The notes beneath the pieces are model-generated. The model saw nothing but the letters and a program-made list of their open reading frames with translations. It searched no databases and was not told where the DNA came from. Below are positions 28,763 through 38,148 of a DNA stretch of 48,498 nt, piece after piece. This stretch comes from Thermoleophilia bacterium. Its GTDB lineage: Bacteria > Actinomycetota > Thermoleophilia > RBG-16-64-13. The stretch's first letter is position 1. The number at the start of each line of letters is the position of its first letter. The DNA lies in contig JADGPI010000132.1 in assembly GCA_017882525.1 (NCBI GenBank), positions 1 through 48,498 on the forward strand, read 5' to 3'. Both the position numbers and the translations under genes were made by a program.

Positions 28763-30717
28763 CCCGAAGAGAGTGGACATACGACGTCCTGGTGGTTGGC
28801 GGGGGTCACGCGGGGTGTGAGGCAGCCCTCGCATCGGCCCGCATGGGATGCCGCACGGCCCTGATTACGCTCAGCCTCGACAAGATCGCGCTCATGCCCT
28901 GCAATCCCGCGATCGGCGGAGTCGGAAAGGGTCAACTAACTCGAGAGATCGATGCATTGGGGGGAGAACAAGGACGCAATACCGACAGGGCGTTCATCCA
29001 GATCAAGATGCTCAATACGTCAAAGGGTCCCGCTGTGCGGGCGCTGCGTGCGCAGGCCGACAAGAGACTCTACGAGGACTGGATGAAGGTGGTGTTGTCG
29101 AGAACCCCTGGGCTTGACCTGGTCCAGGGCGAAGTCGCGAAGCTGATTGTTTCACGTGAAACAATCAAGGGCCTGAGGCTTGCCGACGGCCGAGTGCTCT
29201 CAGCGAGGGCCGTCATACTGGCGACCGGGACCTTCCTGCGCGGAAAGATCGTCATCGGAGACAAGAGTTACGCAGCGGGCCGTGTCGGTGAACTCCCCGC
29301 GCAGCTCCTCTCGGAAAGCTTGCGCGCGGAAAACCTTGAGCTGGCCAGGTTTCAATCCGCCACTCCGCCCCGCATCGATGGGAGCACCATCGATCGGGAG
29401 CGAATGCTGCTGCAAGTGGGCGACCCTGGGAGCCTTTCGTTTTCTCATTGGGAGGTACCATCCCCGCGGACACAGGTGCCCTGCTACCTCACTCACACAA
29501 CAAGGCGCACACATGAAGTAGTTGCGAAGCACCTCCACCTCAGTCCATTGAAGAGCGGCTCCGTTAGCGGGAAAGGCCCCAGATACTGCCCGTCGATCGA
29601 CAGGAAGCTCATCAACTTCCCAGATAGAGAGCAGCACCCCGTTTTCGTCGAGCCCGAAGGCATCATGACGAAAGAGATGTACCTGCAAGGCTTGACGACA
29701 AGTCTCCCCGTTTTCGTTCAGGAGATGATCATTCGCGCCACGCCCGGGCTTGAACGTGCGCGGTTGGTGAGGCCAGGGTATGCGGTCGAGTACGACTATC
29801 TCCCGCCTGAGCAGCTTTCGCTGACCCTGGAGACCAGGGCCGTTCACGGTTTGTTCTCGGCCGGTCAGCTTAACGGCACCTCGGGCTATGAGGAAGCGGC
29901 TGCCCAAGGGCTCATAGCTGGGATCAACGCAGCACTTCAGGTGAAGGAGGAGCCGCCTCTGATTCTTCGGCGCGACCAGGGGTATATCGGCGTGCTGGTC
30001 GATGACCTGGTGACGAAAGGCGTGGATGAGCCCTACCGGATGTTCACGTCTCGGGCTGAATATCGCCTGCTGTTGCGTCACGACAACGCTTCGCAAAGAC
30101 TCTCTTCCATAGGCCACTCGCTTGGGCTTATCGGCGAGGCGCAGCTTGCCAAGGTCGACGAGAAGGAACGGCAGATCCGCGAGTACGGAGAGATGCTGGA
30201 AACGTCTTGTGTCAAGTCGAGCCCAGAAACCGACGAGCTACTAGAAACGCTGGGGACTGCACGGCTCGAGGAATCGCAGACCGCAGCAAAGGTCCTCAGG
30301 CGGCCCCAGGTCACCTTCGACCAGCTGTTGAGTATGTTGTCGCAGCATGACCGCGAGCGATTGGAGACCGTTCCGACCGAGGTGCTCGAGCAGCTTCTCG
30401 TCCACGCTCGCTACGAGGGTTACATTCGCCGTCAACTGGCAGAGATCCGCCGTCACCGCGCTACAGAGACCATGGCTATTCCTTCAGACTTCGACTATGC
30501 GCCCCTGGAGGGGTTGACTTTCGAAGCAAAGGACAAGATGGGTCGTCTTCGTCCTGCGACCCTCGGTCAAGCGTCGCGTATACCCGGTGTCTCACCGGCC
30601 GACATTTCGGTTCTCCTGGTGCACGTTCACCGGGCGGGCGCAGGGAGAAGCAGGCCAAGGCGCCATTCGGGCGCGGAAATCACGGTAGTCGAGGGGGAAC
30701 CCCCTGAGACTTGCTGA
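28759..30717 (+). CDS. mnmG: tRNA uridine-5-carboxymethylaminomethyl modification enzyme MnmG (ORF track start 28753 TTG; ATG 28759 preferred)
   Basis: VVGGGHAGCEAALASARMG, MPCNPAIGGVGKGQLTREIDALGG, GLFSAGQLNGTSGYEEAAAQGL, FTSRAEYRLLLRHDNA. Confidence 0.98.
   Translation: MTRREWTYDVLVVGGGHAGCEAALASARMGCRTALITLSLDKIALMPCNPAIGGVGKGQLTREIDALGGEQGRNTDRAFIQIKMLNTSKGPAVRALRAQADKRLYEDWMKVVLSRTPGLDLVQGEVAKLIVSRETIKGLRLADGRVLSARAVILATGTFLRGKIVIGDKSYAAGRVGELPAQLLSESLRAENLELARFQSATPPRIDGSTIDRERMLLQVGDPGSLSFSHWEVPSPRTQVPCYLTHTTRRTHEVVAKHLHLSPLKSGSVSGKGPRYCPSIDRKLINFPDREQHPVFVEPEGIMTKEMYLQGLTTSLPVFVQEMIIRATPGLERARLVRPGYAVEYDYLPPEQLSLTLETRAVHGLFSAGQLNGTSGYEEAAAQGLIAGINAALQVKEEPPLILRRDQGYIGVLVDDLVTKGVDEPYRMFTSRAEYRLLLRHDNASQRLSSIGHSLGLIGEAQLAKVDEKERQIREYGEMLETSCVKSSPETDELLETLGTARLEESQTAAKVLRRPQVTFDQLLSMLSQHDRERLETVPTEVLEQLLVHARYEGYIRRQLAEIRRHRATETMAIPSDFDYAPLEGLTFEAKDKMGRLRPATLGQASRIPGVSPADISVLLVHVHRAGAGRSRPRRHSGAEITVVEGEPPETC
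29148..29163. promoter_or_regulatory. parS: parS centromere-like site
   Basis: Perfect 16-mer TGTTTCACGTGAAACA within 24-bp palindrome TGATTGTTTCACGTGAAACAATCA (29144-29167); parAB genes 2.3 kb downstream. Confidence 0.97.
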
Positions 30718-30772
30718 AGGTGAACGCTATACGGCTAGGGGCCTAGGGGCCTCCGCTCAAACAGGGCTTGCG

Positions 30773-31408
30773 ATGCTGGGAGACCTACTCATGTCCTGGC
30801 CAACAAACGTGACAGCCCTGAGAGAGCCTCACGAGATCGAGCGCATGCACTTTCTCGACTCCCTTTCCCTCCTGGACCTTCCCGCGGTTCGCGCAGCTTC
30901 CAGTATCGTCGACATTGGATCGGGCGCGGGCCTACCGGCTTTGGTGCTCGCATTGGCGCTCCCAGGTGCACAAGTGGTAGCGCTGGAGTCGCAGAGGAAG
31001 AAATGCGCGTTTATCCGTGAGGCGGTTTCGAGAATGGGCCTCGGCAACGTCGTCGTCGAGTGTGCCCGAGCGGAAGACTATGGCCGAAGCCCCCAACGCG
31101 GGTCGTTCGATATCGCAGTTTCGCGAGCCTTGGCTTCTCTGGCCGTATCTGCCGAGCTTTCTTTGCCTCTTCTCCGGCTCGGGGGAGCAATGGTGGCGAT
31201 GAAAGGGGCTATCTCCAACGAAGAGCGTACGCTTGGAGCGAGGGCCCTCGCTATACTTGGGGCCGACTCTTTGGAGCTGGTGCGCCTGGACCCGTTCCCG
31301 GATGCTGAGAACCGTTGGGCTTGTCTGGCAGTGAAGACACGTGATACGGCAGCCAGTTTTCCGCGCAGGCCAGGGATGCCGGCCAAGAAGCCTCTGGGGT
31401 CTGGATAA
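30773..31408 (+). CDS. rsmG: 16S rRNA (guanine-N7)-methyltransferase RsmG (start uncertain)
   Basis: NVTALREPHEIERMHFLDSLSLL; SIVDIGSGAGLPALVLALALPGAQVVALESQRKKCAFI. Confidence 0.95.
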   Translation: MLGDLLMSWPTNVTALREPHEIERMHFLDSLSLLDLPAVRAASSIVDIGSGAGLPALVLALALPGAQVVALESQRKKCAFIREAVSRMGLGNVVVECARAEDYGRSPQRGSFDIAVSRALASLAVSAELSLPLLRLGGAMVAMKGAISNEERTLGARALAILGADSLELVRLDPFPDAENRWACLAVKTRDTAASFPRRPGMPAKKPLGSG

Positions 31409-31480
31409 AGCAAAGGTGCTAGGGGCCCGGTTTGTGCAAGATCCGTATCAGCATGCCGGAAGGATGAAGGGGGCCGAACT

Positions 31481-32245
31481 CTGATTTATGCGATCGCCAA
31501 CCAGAAAGGCGGCGTGGGGAAGACCACCACCGCCATCAATCTGGCCGCGAATCTCGCGCAAGCCGGTGAGCGCGTTCTCCTCATCGATATGGATTCCCAG
31601 GCCAATGCGACGCATGGTCTGGGGGTTAGGACTCTGCGGGGAGAACCTACAGTCCTGGAAGTCCTCTTGGGCGAAAAACCGCTGGCATCGATTCTTCGAT
31701 CTTCCTCCGTTCCGCGGCTGGATGTCGCTCCGTCCTCGCCAGACATGGCAGGGTCGAGCGTCCTGCTCCCGAACCTTGATCGCCGCGAGTATCGATTGAA
31801 GGAGGCTGTTGCGGAGATGGCGGACACTCGCGGGAGGTACGACTACGTGTTCATCGACTGTCCGCCCTCGCTCGGACTGCTTACTGTGAACTCGCTTGTT
31901 GCGGCAGATCAGGTCATCATCCCGGTACAGACTGAGTACTACGCTCTCGAGGGACTGGCTCAACTCATCGCGACTGTATTCGCTGTTCGCGAACGTTTGA
32001 ACCCTTCTCTCAAGGTGGCCGGCCTGGTGCTCACCATGATGGACCCGCGCACGACGCTGGCGAGGCAGGTGGAGCAGGAGATTAGGTCACACTTTCCTAA
32101 CCTCAGCTTCAAAACGGTTATCCCACGAAATGTGCGTTTGGCTGAAGCGCCGAGTCATGGGCTGCCGGTTTCACTGCTCGATCCGCACTGTGCTGGGTCG
32201 GACGCTTACTTCGATCTTGCGATGGAGGTTGTAAGTCATGGCTAA
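31481..32245 (+). CDS. parA: Chromosome partitioning ATPase ParA (Soj); apparent CTG start
   Basis: LIYAIANQKGGVGKTTTAINLAANLAQAGERVLLIDMDSQANAT deviant Walker A; ORF-track start at 31514 would truncate the Walker A. Confidence 0.95.
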   Translation: MIYAIANQKGGVGKTTTAINLAANLAQAGERVLLIDMDSQANATHGLGVRTLRGEPTVLEVLLGEKPLASILRSSSVPRLDVAPSSPDMAGSSVLLPNLDRREYRLKEAVAEMADTRGRYDYVFIDCPPSLGLLTVNSLVAADQVIIPVQTEYYALEGLAQLIATVFAVRERLNPSLKVAGLVLTMMDPRTTLARQVEQEIRSHFPNLSFKTVIPRNVRLAEAPSHGLPVSLLDPHCAGSDAYFDLAMEVVSHG

Positions 32246-33131
32246 GAGGCCGGCTCTCGGCAGGGGCTTGGCGGCGCTTCTCGGAGAGGGAGTAAGTGCT
32301 GGAGAAGTCACTCTCTCAGGCGGGGGTGTTGCTTCCGAGGTTGGGACTATTGTCGATCTTCCTGTGGGTTCCATTAGGCGAAACCCACGGCAGCCTCGTC
32401 GAGCCATGGATTCGGAAGGCCTCGAGGAGCTGGCTCGATCTATAGCGGCGGTTGGCATAGTCCAGCCGATCATCGTGCGTCAGACCGTGGATGGCTACGA
32501 GCTAATAGCAGGGGAACGCCGCTGGCTCGCTGCCCAAAAGGCAGGGTTTACCGTTGTCCCGGCCATCCTTCGAGGCGCCTCGGACGTAGAGAGTCTTGAG
32601 ATCGCGCTGATCGAGAACGTGGTGCGCCAACAGCTGAATCCCGTGGACGAAGCCCATGCGCTGCGTATTCTCTTGGAGGACCTCGGCGTGACCCAAGAGA
32701 ATCTGGCGGCTCGTGTCGGCAAGAGCCGGTCTGCCATCGCCAACAAGGTGCGTCTGCTGGACTTGCCGCCCGGCGTCCAGGAGCTTATGAGCGCCGGTTC
32801 TTTGAGTGAAGGGCATGGGCGCGCGCTGCTGGGGGTGGGCGAGCGAGGCCCGCAGATTCGCCTCGCGCGTCGGGCGGCCGAGAAAGGCTTGTCCGTGCGC
32901 CAGGTTGAGGAAGAGGTTCGCCGGCTGAACGAAGGTGCTCCGGCGAAAACCGTGCCTGCTGCAACAAACCTGCCATCCGAAGTGACCGACAGAGCGCGAA
33001 ACAGCTTCTTCTCCTTGTTGGGCGTCATGCCCCGACTGAAGGTGCAAGGAAGGGGCGGCCGAGTCGAGATCCCCTTTTCCGACGCCGAGGAGTTGTGTCG
33101 TCTGCTAGACAGGCTGGAGTCCCAGCCTTAG
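32238..33131 (+). CDS. parB: Chromosome partitioning protein ParB (Spo0J)
   Basis: RGLAALLGEG; IRRNPRQPRRAMDSEGLEELARSIAAVGIVQPIIVR; ERRWLAAQKAG; HTH VTQENLAARVGKSRSAIANKVRLL. Confidence 0.97.
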   Translation: MAKRPALGRGLAALLGEGVSAGEVTLSGGGVASEVGTIVDLPVGSIRRNPRQPRRAMDSEGLEELARSIAAVGIVQPIIVRQTVDGYELIAGERRWLAAQKAGFTVVPAILRGASDVESLEIALIENVVRQQLNPVDEAHALRILLEDLGVTQENLAARVGKSRSAIANKVRLLDLPPGVQELMSAGSLSEGHGRALLGVGERGPQIRLARRAAEKGLSVRQVEEEVRRLNEGAPAKTVPAATNLPSEVTDRARNSFFSLLGVMPRLKVQGRGGRVEIPFSDAEELCRLLDRLESQP

Positions 33132-33415
33132 GTCTCGCAATCGGCTGCGGCTCTCAGGTCGGAGCGCCCTTTCCTACCGCGGTGATTCTGTCTGCACTTG
33201 GCGCTTTTCCGGTTGAGGGCGAGGACAGGCAGTACCGCGCCGTGCGCATTGCAGTCCCGTGGATACCGAGTGGTGCTTCGCTACCCGTCCAACGCCACAG
33301 GGCGGAGTCGGAACCCTTCGCTCTTATTACGGCGTCGTACGCCAGGGTAAGCTGCCGCGGTGTGGTGGCCTGCAACAGCGTTAAGTGTCCAGCCGATTTT
33401 CGCTAGGGGGATGAC

Positions 33416-34279
33416 ATGAGAAGCAGCCGTGGCGCGACCAAGTCTCAGGACCCAAGAAAGAGTCTCACACCACCTGCGGAGAGCACTGCCTCCCAGCGGT
33501 GCGCAAGGCGGAGGAGGTTCAACGTCGGGCTGAGAGTCACAGCCGGTGTTGTGGGTTTCGGGCTGGTGGCGGTGCTTCTTGTGGCGTGCGGCCACCAAGA
33601 GACTCGAGCCGGCGACATATCAAGCCAGATCACCAAGGCGGGAGCCGACAACACGATCACGGTGTCGGGTAGGGGCACCGTCGACGCGTCGCCCGATGAA
33701 GCGGTCGTGACTATCACGGTGGAGACTCAAGGAGCCGACCCTGCCTCGGCCCTGGATGCGAACTCGAAGACCACAAAGAACGTCTCTGATAGATTGTCGG
33801 CGGAGGGGATCCAGAGCGACGCCATCCAGACCTCCAATGTTTCCGTATATCCCGACCGCACGTATGATCCGAAGACCGGTAAGGAGAGCATCACCGGGTA
33901 CCACGCGACGAACTCGGTGGTTGTGACCCTGAAGGATGCTGCTACGGTCGGCAAGGTCCTAAGTGGCACTGTGGAGGCTGGCGCAACGAACGTGTCCGGC
34001 CCGGTTTGGCGAGTGGCGGCGGATAGCCCGTCGGTTACCGAAGCCCTGAAGAAAGCCGTGGCAAACGCTCGAACAAAGGCACAGGCTCTCGCTGAGGCTG
34101 AAGGCATTAAGCTCGGCGCCGTTCTCACCATGACGGAAGGGTCCGTCGATCAGCCGATCTCTCCGCAATTCGACAGCGCAAGAGCCGCAGGCACCGGTTC
34201 TGTGGCTATACCACCGGTGAGTGCGGGCACCATAGAGATCACCGCGAACATGACCATCACCTACAGCTTGACGCGCTAG
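33416..34279 (+). CDS. SIMPL-domain (DUF541) lipoprotein
   Basis: Lipobox-like VLLVAC; ITVSGRGTVDASPDEAVVTITVETQG; KAQALAEAEGIKLGAVLTMTEGS; IEITANMTITYSL. Confidence 0.87.
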   Translation: MRSSRGATKSQDPRKSLTPPAESTASQRCARRRRFNVGLRVTAGVVGFGLVAVLLVACGHQETRAGDISSQITKAGADNTITVSGRGTVDASPDEAVVTITVETQGADPASALDANSKTTKNVSDRLSAEGIQSDAIQTSNVSVYPDRTYDPKTGKESITGYHATNSVVVTLKDAATVGKVLSGTVEAGATNVSGPVWRVAADSPSVTEALKKAVANARTKAQALAEAEGIKLGAVLTMTEGSVDQPISPQFDSARAAGTGSVAIPPVSAGTIEITANMTITYSLTR

Positions 34280-34412
34280 GAGCTAGATCTGACCTTGAGC
34301 TCGAGGTCTGCCTGGCCTGTTGTGAGACTGTCGGTTGTCGCCGTGGGGAACAGGCGAAGAAGTCTCGTTGGGGGTCGCGCCCGGCACCGTGGCGTGCTGT
34401 TATGATGGACAC

Positions 34413-35072
34413 ATGGGATTCCGCTTCGTCATCGAGAGGACCCGTGACGCCTGGACTCTTGGGCTTAGCGTACGCTTGACTCGCACCGAGTCCGCGCAGG
34501 TGTTCATGTCCGGGGATTCTCTGCTGCAGTGGCCGGTCGAGGGTCTCAAAGCGATCGGGCATCTCCCTCTCGAGAGGACCTCGATGTTCATCTCGGAAGC
34601 CGCCGCACACTCCGAGGGGCTGGAGCTTGAGTATGCAGAGTGCGGGCAGGCAGAGCGGGCCGGGGCCATCCTCCGAAAGCAGCTGGTGGAGGCGGGGATC
34701 GACGAGGAGGCCGAGTCGCACATCGAATACCAAGACCCTTCGGCCGACTTCTTGAAAGATATCCTTGCCGAGTACCTCACCATCAAAGGTATGCGGGCGG
34801 CCATTCTCGTGTCCGACCAAGGATTGATGATCAGCTGCGCGGCGGCCGAAGGAGTGGACACCGCGAGCATCTCGGCGCTGGTGATAGACACCATCGCCTC
34901 CGCGCAGAATCTTGGAGGGCAGGTCAATGCCGGGTCGCTCAACACGATGACCGTGGAGTACGAGAACCTTACCCTGCTACTTGCTCCATTCTCGCAGGAT
35001 GTCATGCTGGTTATCGTCGCGGAGCCGGGCTCCATCGCCGCGTCGCCGTCGAAGCAGGAAGAGACCTCCTGA
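34413..35072 (+). CDS. Protein with novel N-terminal region and C-terminal Roadblock/LC7 domain (start MGFRFVIE suggested)
   Basis: C-terminal FLKDILAEYLTIKGMRAAILVSDQGLMISCAAAEGVDTASISALVIDTIASAQNLGGQ typical Roadblock/LC7 pattern. Confidence 0.65.
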   Translation: MGFRFVIERTRDAWTLGLSVRLTRTESAQVFMSGDSLLQWPVEGLKAIGHLPLERTSMFISEAAAHSEGLELEYAECGQAERAGAILRKQLVEAGIDEEAESHIEYQDPSADFLKDILAEYLTIKGMRAAILVSDQGLMISCAAAEGVDTASISALVIDTIASAQNLGGQVNAGSLNTMTVEYENLTLLLAPFSQDVMLVIVAEPGSIAASPSKQEETS

Positions 35073-35169
35073 CGCCAAAGCTCCGGCGCGGTCCTGCAGA
35101 AGCAGCGGTCGGTCCTGCCACCATGGCCGGCCCGGACCTGCGATCTCACTACCCGAGGACATTCACTGG

Positions 35170-35808
35170 CTAGGTGATCGGGGGCAATGGTTCGGCTTGT
35201 GTGCCGATCTTTTCGCCCGTTACGTAGTCAAGAAAGCCGATGACTTCGGCTGCAACATCAGTCGCTCCACTCGCCGGGGGTCCGACAGAGGTTCCTCTCG
35301 GAGACGCGGCAGTGGTGGTCGCGGACGAGGGGTCCAGGGCAGATTGCACTGTGGTGGGCAAAGGAAGGCCGGAGGTCGTAGTCCCGGCGGAGACGGCAAT
35401 GCTCGAGTGGTCGTCTGCGCTGGCGAGGCTCTGGCCAGTATCGGGCATTCCCCAGACTTCCCACACCAAACGTGGAGTTTCGGGCACGGTCAAGGCGATC
35501 CCATCTCGCGTGTAGTAGATGTATCGTGACCTCCTAGGAAAGTAAAGAAGCTTGACGCGAGTCGGCCGTAAGGACCCGACGGCGAAGACATCTTTCGCCC
35601 TCAGCAGGGCCTTGCCTGAATTGCCAAGCTGAGCCGAACCGGAAACGCGAAGCAGAGTCACAATGAGGCCATACGCTTTGATAGGGTGGGTGGCGTATTG
35701 GCCGTCTTGATTCGGCGAGGTGAACCGCTCTGCGACCATAGTTGGGAGGGCGAGCAGCAGCAAGACTACCAATGGAACGATCCAAAGCAGGTGGCTTCTG
35801 GGTCTCAT
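35170..35808 (-). CDS. Hypothetical single-pass membrane/secreted protein (start MRPRSHLL suggested)
   Basis: One N-terminal hydrophobic helix followed by an extracytoplasmic-looking Ser/Thr/Ala-rich C-terminus. Confidence 0.5.
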   Translation of the reverse strand: MRPRSHLLWIVPLVVLLLLALPTMVAERFTSPNQDGQYATHPIKAYGLIVTLLRVSGSAQLGNSGKALLRAKDVFAVGSLRPTRVKLLYFPRRSRYIYYTRDGIALTVPETPRLVWEVWGMPDTGQSLASADDHSSIAVSAGTTTSGLPLPTTVQSALDPSSATTTAASPRGTSVGPPASGATDVAAEVIGFLDYVTGEKIGTQAEPLPPIT

Positions 35809-35930
35809 GCTGCACCTCCAGGTCTCCCAGTGAGACGGTGGAATTGGGCGGTTCGGTCCCCTGGGCCACACGTCTCAGAGGGAGATTATCCGTCAAGAGG
35901 CTGGAAAACGCCACGCCGAGAGGAGTTCGA

Positions 35931-36452
35931 GTGCTTGGCCGCGGGAGGATCCTCGTAAACACGGGCAGCGGCAAAGGAAAGACCACCGCTGCTTTTGGCA
36001 CGGTCTTCCGCGCCGCCGGCCACGGGCAGGCCGTCGCCGTGGTGCAGTTCATCAAGGGTGAATGGAGCTGCGGAGAAATCCGGGCTGCGGAGCGCTTTCC
36101 GAACATTCAGGTGACGCGCATAGGGGCCGGATACACTTGGTTGGCCGATGACCCGGAAGTGCCGCGATCGCTGGCTCGCGAAGCCTGGGACAAGTGTTGT
36201 GAGTTGGCAGCCAGTAACGAGTTCGACCTCTTGGTGATGGATGAGTTGAACTGCGCCGTGGCTGAGGGCTTCGTGTCTGTGGACGAGGTCTTGCGGCTGT
36301 TTGAGGCCAAGCCGGCACGGCTTTCTGTGATTATCACCGGAAGGGACGCCAAAGCCGAGATAATTGCCGCGGCAGACACCGTGACCGAGATGCACTGTGT
36401 CAAGCACGCTTTCTATTGTGGAGTGCCAGCAAGGCGCGGCATCGAGTACTGA
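35931..36452 (+). CDS. cobO: Cob(I)yrinic acid a,c-diamide adenosyltransferase (CobO/BtuR type); GTG start
   Basis: ILVNTGSGKGKTTAAFGTVFRAAGHGQAVAVVQFIKG; LLVMDELNCAVAEGFV; IITGRDA. Confidence 0.93.
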   Translation: MLGRGRILVNTGSGKGKTTAAFGTVFRAAGHGQAVAVVQFIKGEWSCGEIRAAERFPNIQVTRIGAGYTWLADDPEVPRSLAREAWDKCCELAASNEFDLLVMDELNCAVAEGFVSVDEVLRLFEAKPARLSVIITGRDAKAEIIAAADTVTEMHCVKHAFYCGVPARRGIEY

Positions 36453-36747
36453 CGCAAGGACCAGCTTGGTCTTACCATCCTACCTGGCCTGCTTGCTTGC
36501 TTGCCCGCCAGCCTGCTTGCCAGCGGCCCACCCCAGTGACGCCTGCCCCCCGCCCCCTTACTTTCTGGCCAGCAGCCTGGCCGGCCGCGTGGCTTAAAGG
36601 GGACACGCCGCATTCGGCCCGTCTTCTAGCCCCGGAGGGACTTTCATTCGAAGACCGCGGCCACGGCAGGGCGCAATCCTCGCCCGCCTAGCTCTCTGTC
36701 GATCGGAACGTCAGTCGGCGGCTGGCCCGCAATCGACGGTCGAGGCC

Positions 36748-38148
36748 TCAGTCCGGCGGAGTCTCGATGAACGGGGGGCTTCCGTCAGCGGGCGGAGTCT
36801 CGGCCGGATACGATCGGCGTCTGGCGGCCAGTTGACCGCATGCGGCATCGATCCCGCTCCCCTTACTCTGCCTGACCACCGTCTCGATGTGGTGGTTGAC
36901 AAGGATGCTGCGAAAACCCTCGATGGCCTCACGGGTGGCCGGACGAAAACCGACAGGCGAGTGATTCTGAGTCGGAGTGCGTGACGGCGTATCGGAGGGT
37001 CGGCTTTCAAGGGAGGGTCGGCTTTCAAGGGAGGGCCGGCCCTCCGCGGCGGAGAGGCTCTCGTCCGGGCTACTTGTTACGCGATTCCACGCGAGAAGGT
37101 TGACGGCTACCACGTGACCCTTGAGAAGAGCAGCCAGGCGTCGAGCATCCTCCGGGGAGTCGTTGACGCCTCCAAGAAGCACGTATTCCACGAGCAACTT
37201 GCGGCGGGTCAGGGCGAAGTGATCCCAGGCGGCATTGAGAACCTCTGCCAGAGGGTGACAGTACTTGGCCGGGATGAGCAAAGCCCGAAGACGGTCGTCG
37301 GCGGCGTGGAGGCTGATGGCGAGGTTCACCTGGGGCTCTTCGTCCGCGAGCCTGCGGATCCCGGCGGGTATTCCCACTGTCGACACGGACAATGATCGAT
37401 GGCCCATCCCGATTCCCAAGGGGTCGGTGAGCAAGCGGATGGAGGTGAGCACCGCCTGCAGGTTCAAGAGCGGCTCGCCCATGCCCATGTAGACGACATT
37501 GGAGAGGGTTCTATCTTCGGATCGCAGCACGGCGATGACCGAACGCACTTGGTCGACGATCTCCGCGGCGCTCAGGTTGCGTCGGAAGCCGAGAGCGCCG
37601 GTCGCGCAGAATGCGCAGCCCACGGGGCAGCCCACTTGCGTCGACACACACGCGGTGACTCGCTGGCTGTAGCGCATAATGACCGTCTCTATGCACGCAC
37701 CGTCGGCACCGGTGAGCAGGAGTTTAGTGGTCCCGTCCTGAGATGAACGCCGGGCCGTCTCTCGCAGAACCGACGCGCCGAGCTTTTCGAGTGTGGACCT
37801 CAGCTCGACCGGTAGAGGCGTAGCTTCCGTGAATGCAACGCCAGGGTGGTGAGTGAGATGCTCATACACCTGAAGATAGCGGTACTGTTCGGCGCCCGAG
37901 TCCACGAGAACCTGAGAAAGATCGGGCCGGTAGATGGCCAGAAGCTCCCTCGGATTGAGCGTGGGCTGAGGGACCTTTCGCGGGGGGGTGACGGTCGTCC
38001 TTGCTCGCGCCGCGGGCGCGGGACCGGATGCGCGTTGCGACGATCCTCGAGGGCCGCCACCTGCCGGAGACGGCTTCTGCGAGGATGGCTGTGGCCTGGA
38101 TGACCAACCGTGCCGTTTGTCAGCTGAGGGCTTCCTAGGGTTAGCCAC
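36748..38148 (-). CDS. rlmN: Dual-specificity rRNA/tRNA methyltransferase RlmN (radical SAM)
   Basis: STQVGCPVGCAFCATGALGFRRNL (CxxxCxxC), VVYMGMGEPLLNL, LSVSTVGIPAGIRRLADEEPQVNLAISLHA. Confidence 0.95.
   Translation of the reverse strand: MANPRKPSADKRHGWSSRPQPSSQKPSPAGGGPRGSSQRASGPAPAARARTTVTPPRKVPQPTLNPRELLAIYRPDLSQVLVDSGAEQYRYLQVYEHLTHHPGVAFTEATPLPVELRSTLEKLGASVLRETARRSSQDGTTKLLLTGADGACIETVIMRYSQRVTACVSTQVGCPVGCAFCATGALGFRRNLSAAEIVDQVRSVIAVLRSEDRTLSNVVYMGMGEPLLNLQAVLTSIRLLTDPLGIGMGHRSLSVSTVGIPAGIRRLADEEPQVNLAISLHAADDRLRALLIPAKYCHPLAEVLNAAWDHFALTRRKLLVEYVLLGGVNDSPEDARRLAALLKGHVVAVNLLAWNRVTSSPDESLSAAEGRPSLESRPSLESRPSDTPSRTPTQNHSPVGFRPATREAIEGFRSILVNHHIETVVRQSKGSGIDAACGQLAARRRSYPAETPPADGSPPFIETPPD
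36994..37039. repeat. 18-bp tandem repeat (about 2.5 copies) inside rlmN, coding for RPSLES repeats
   Basis: GGAGGGTCGGCTTTCAAG x2 followed by partial GGAGGGCCGG. Confidence 0.9.

Noticed and set aside
31514-32245. ORF-track parA start MGKTTTAINL
   Set aside because: It cuts through the deviant Walker A motif KGGVGKT; upstream codons encode conserved IYAIANQKGG
36475-36600. Possible mobile element end or CRISPR-like repeat
   Set aside because: Only imperfect CTTGC/GCCTG low-complexity repeats between cobO and rlmN; no spacers, no terminal repeats, no transposase ORF
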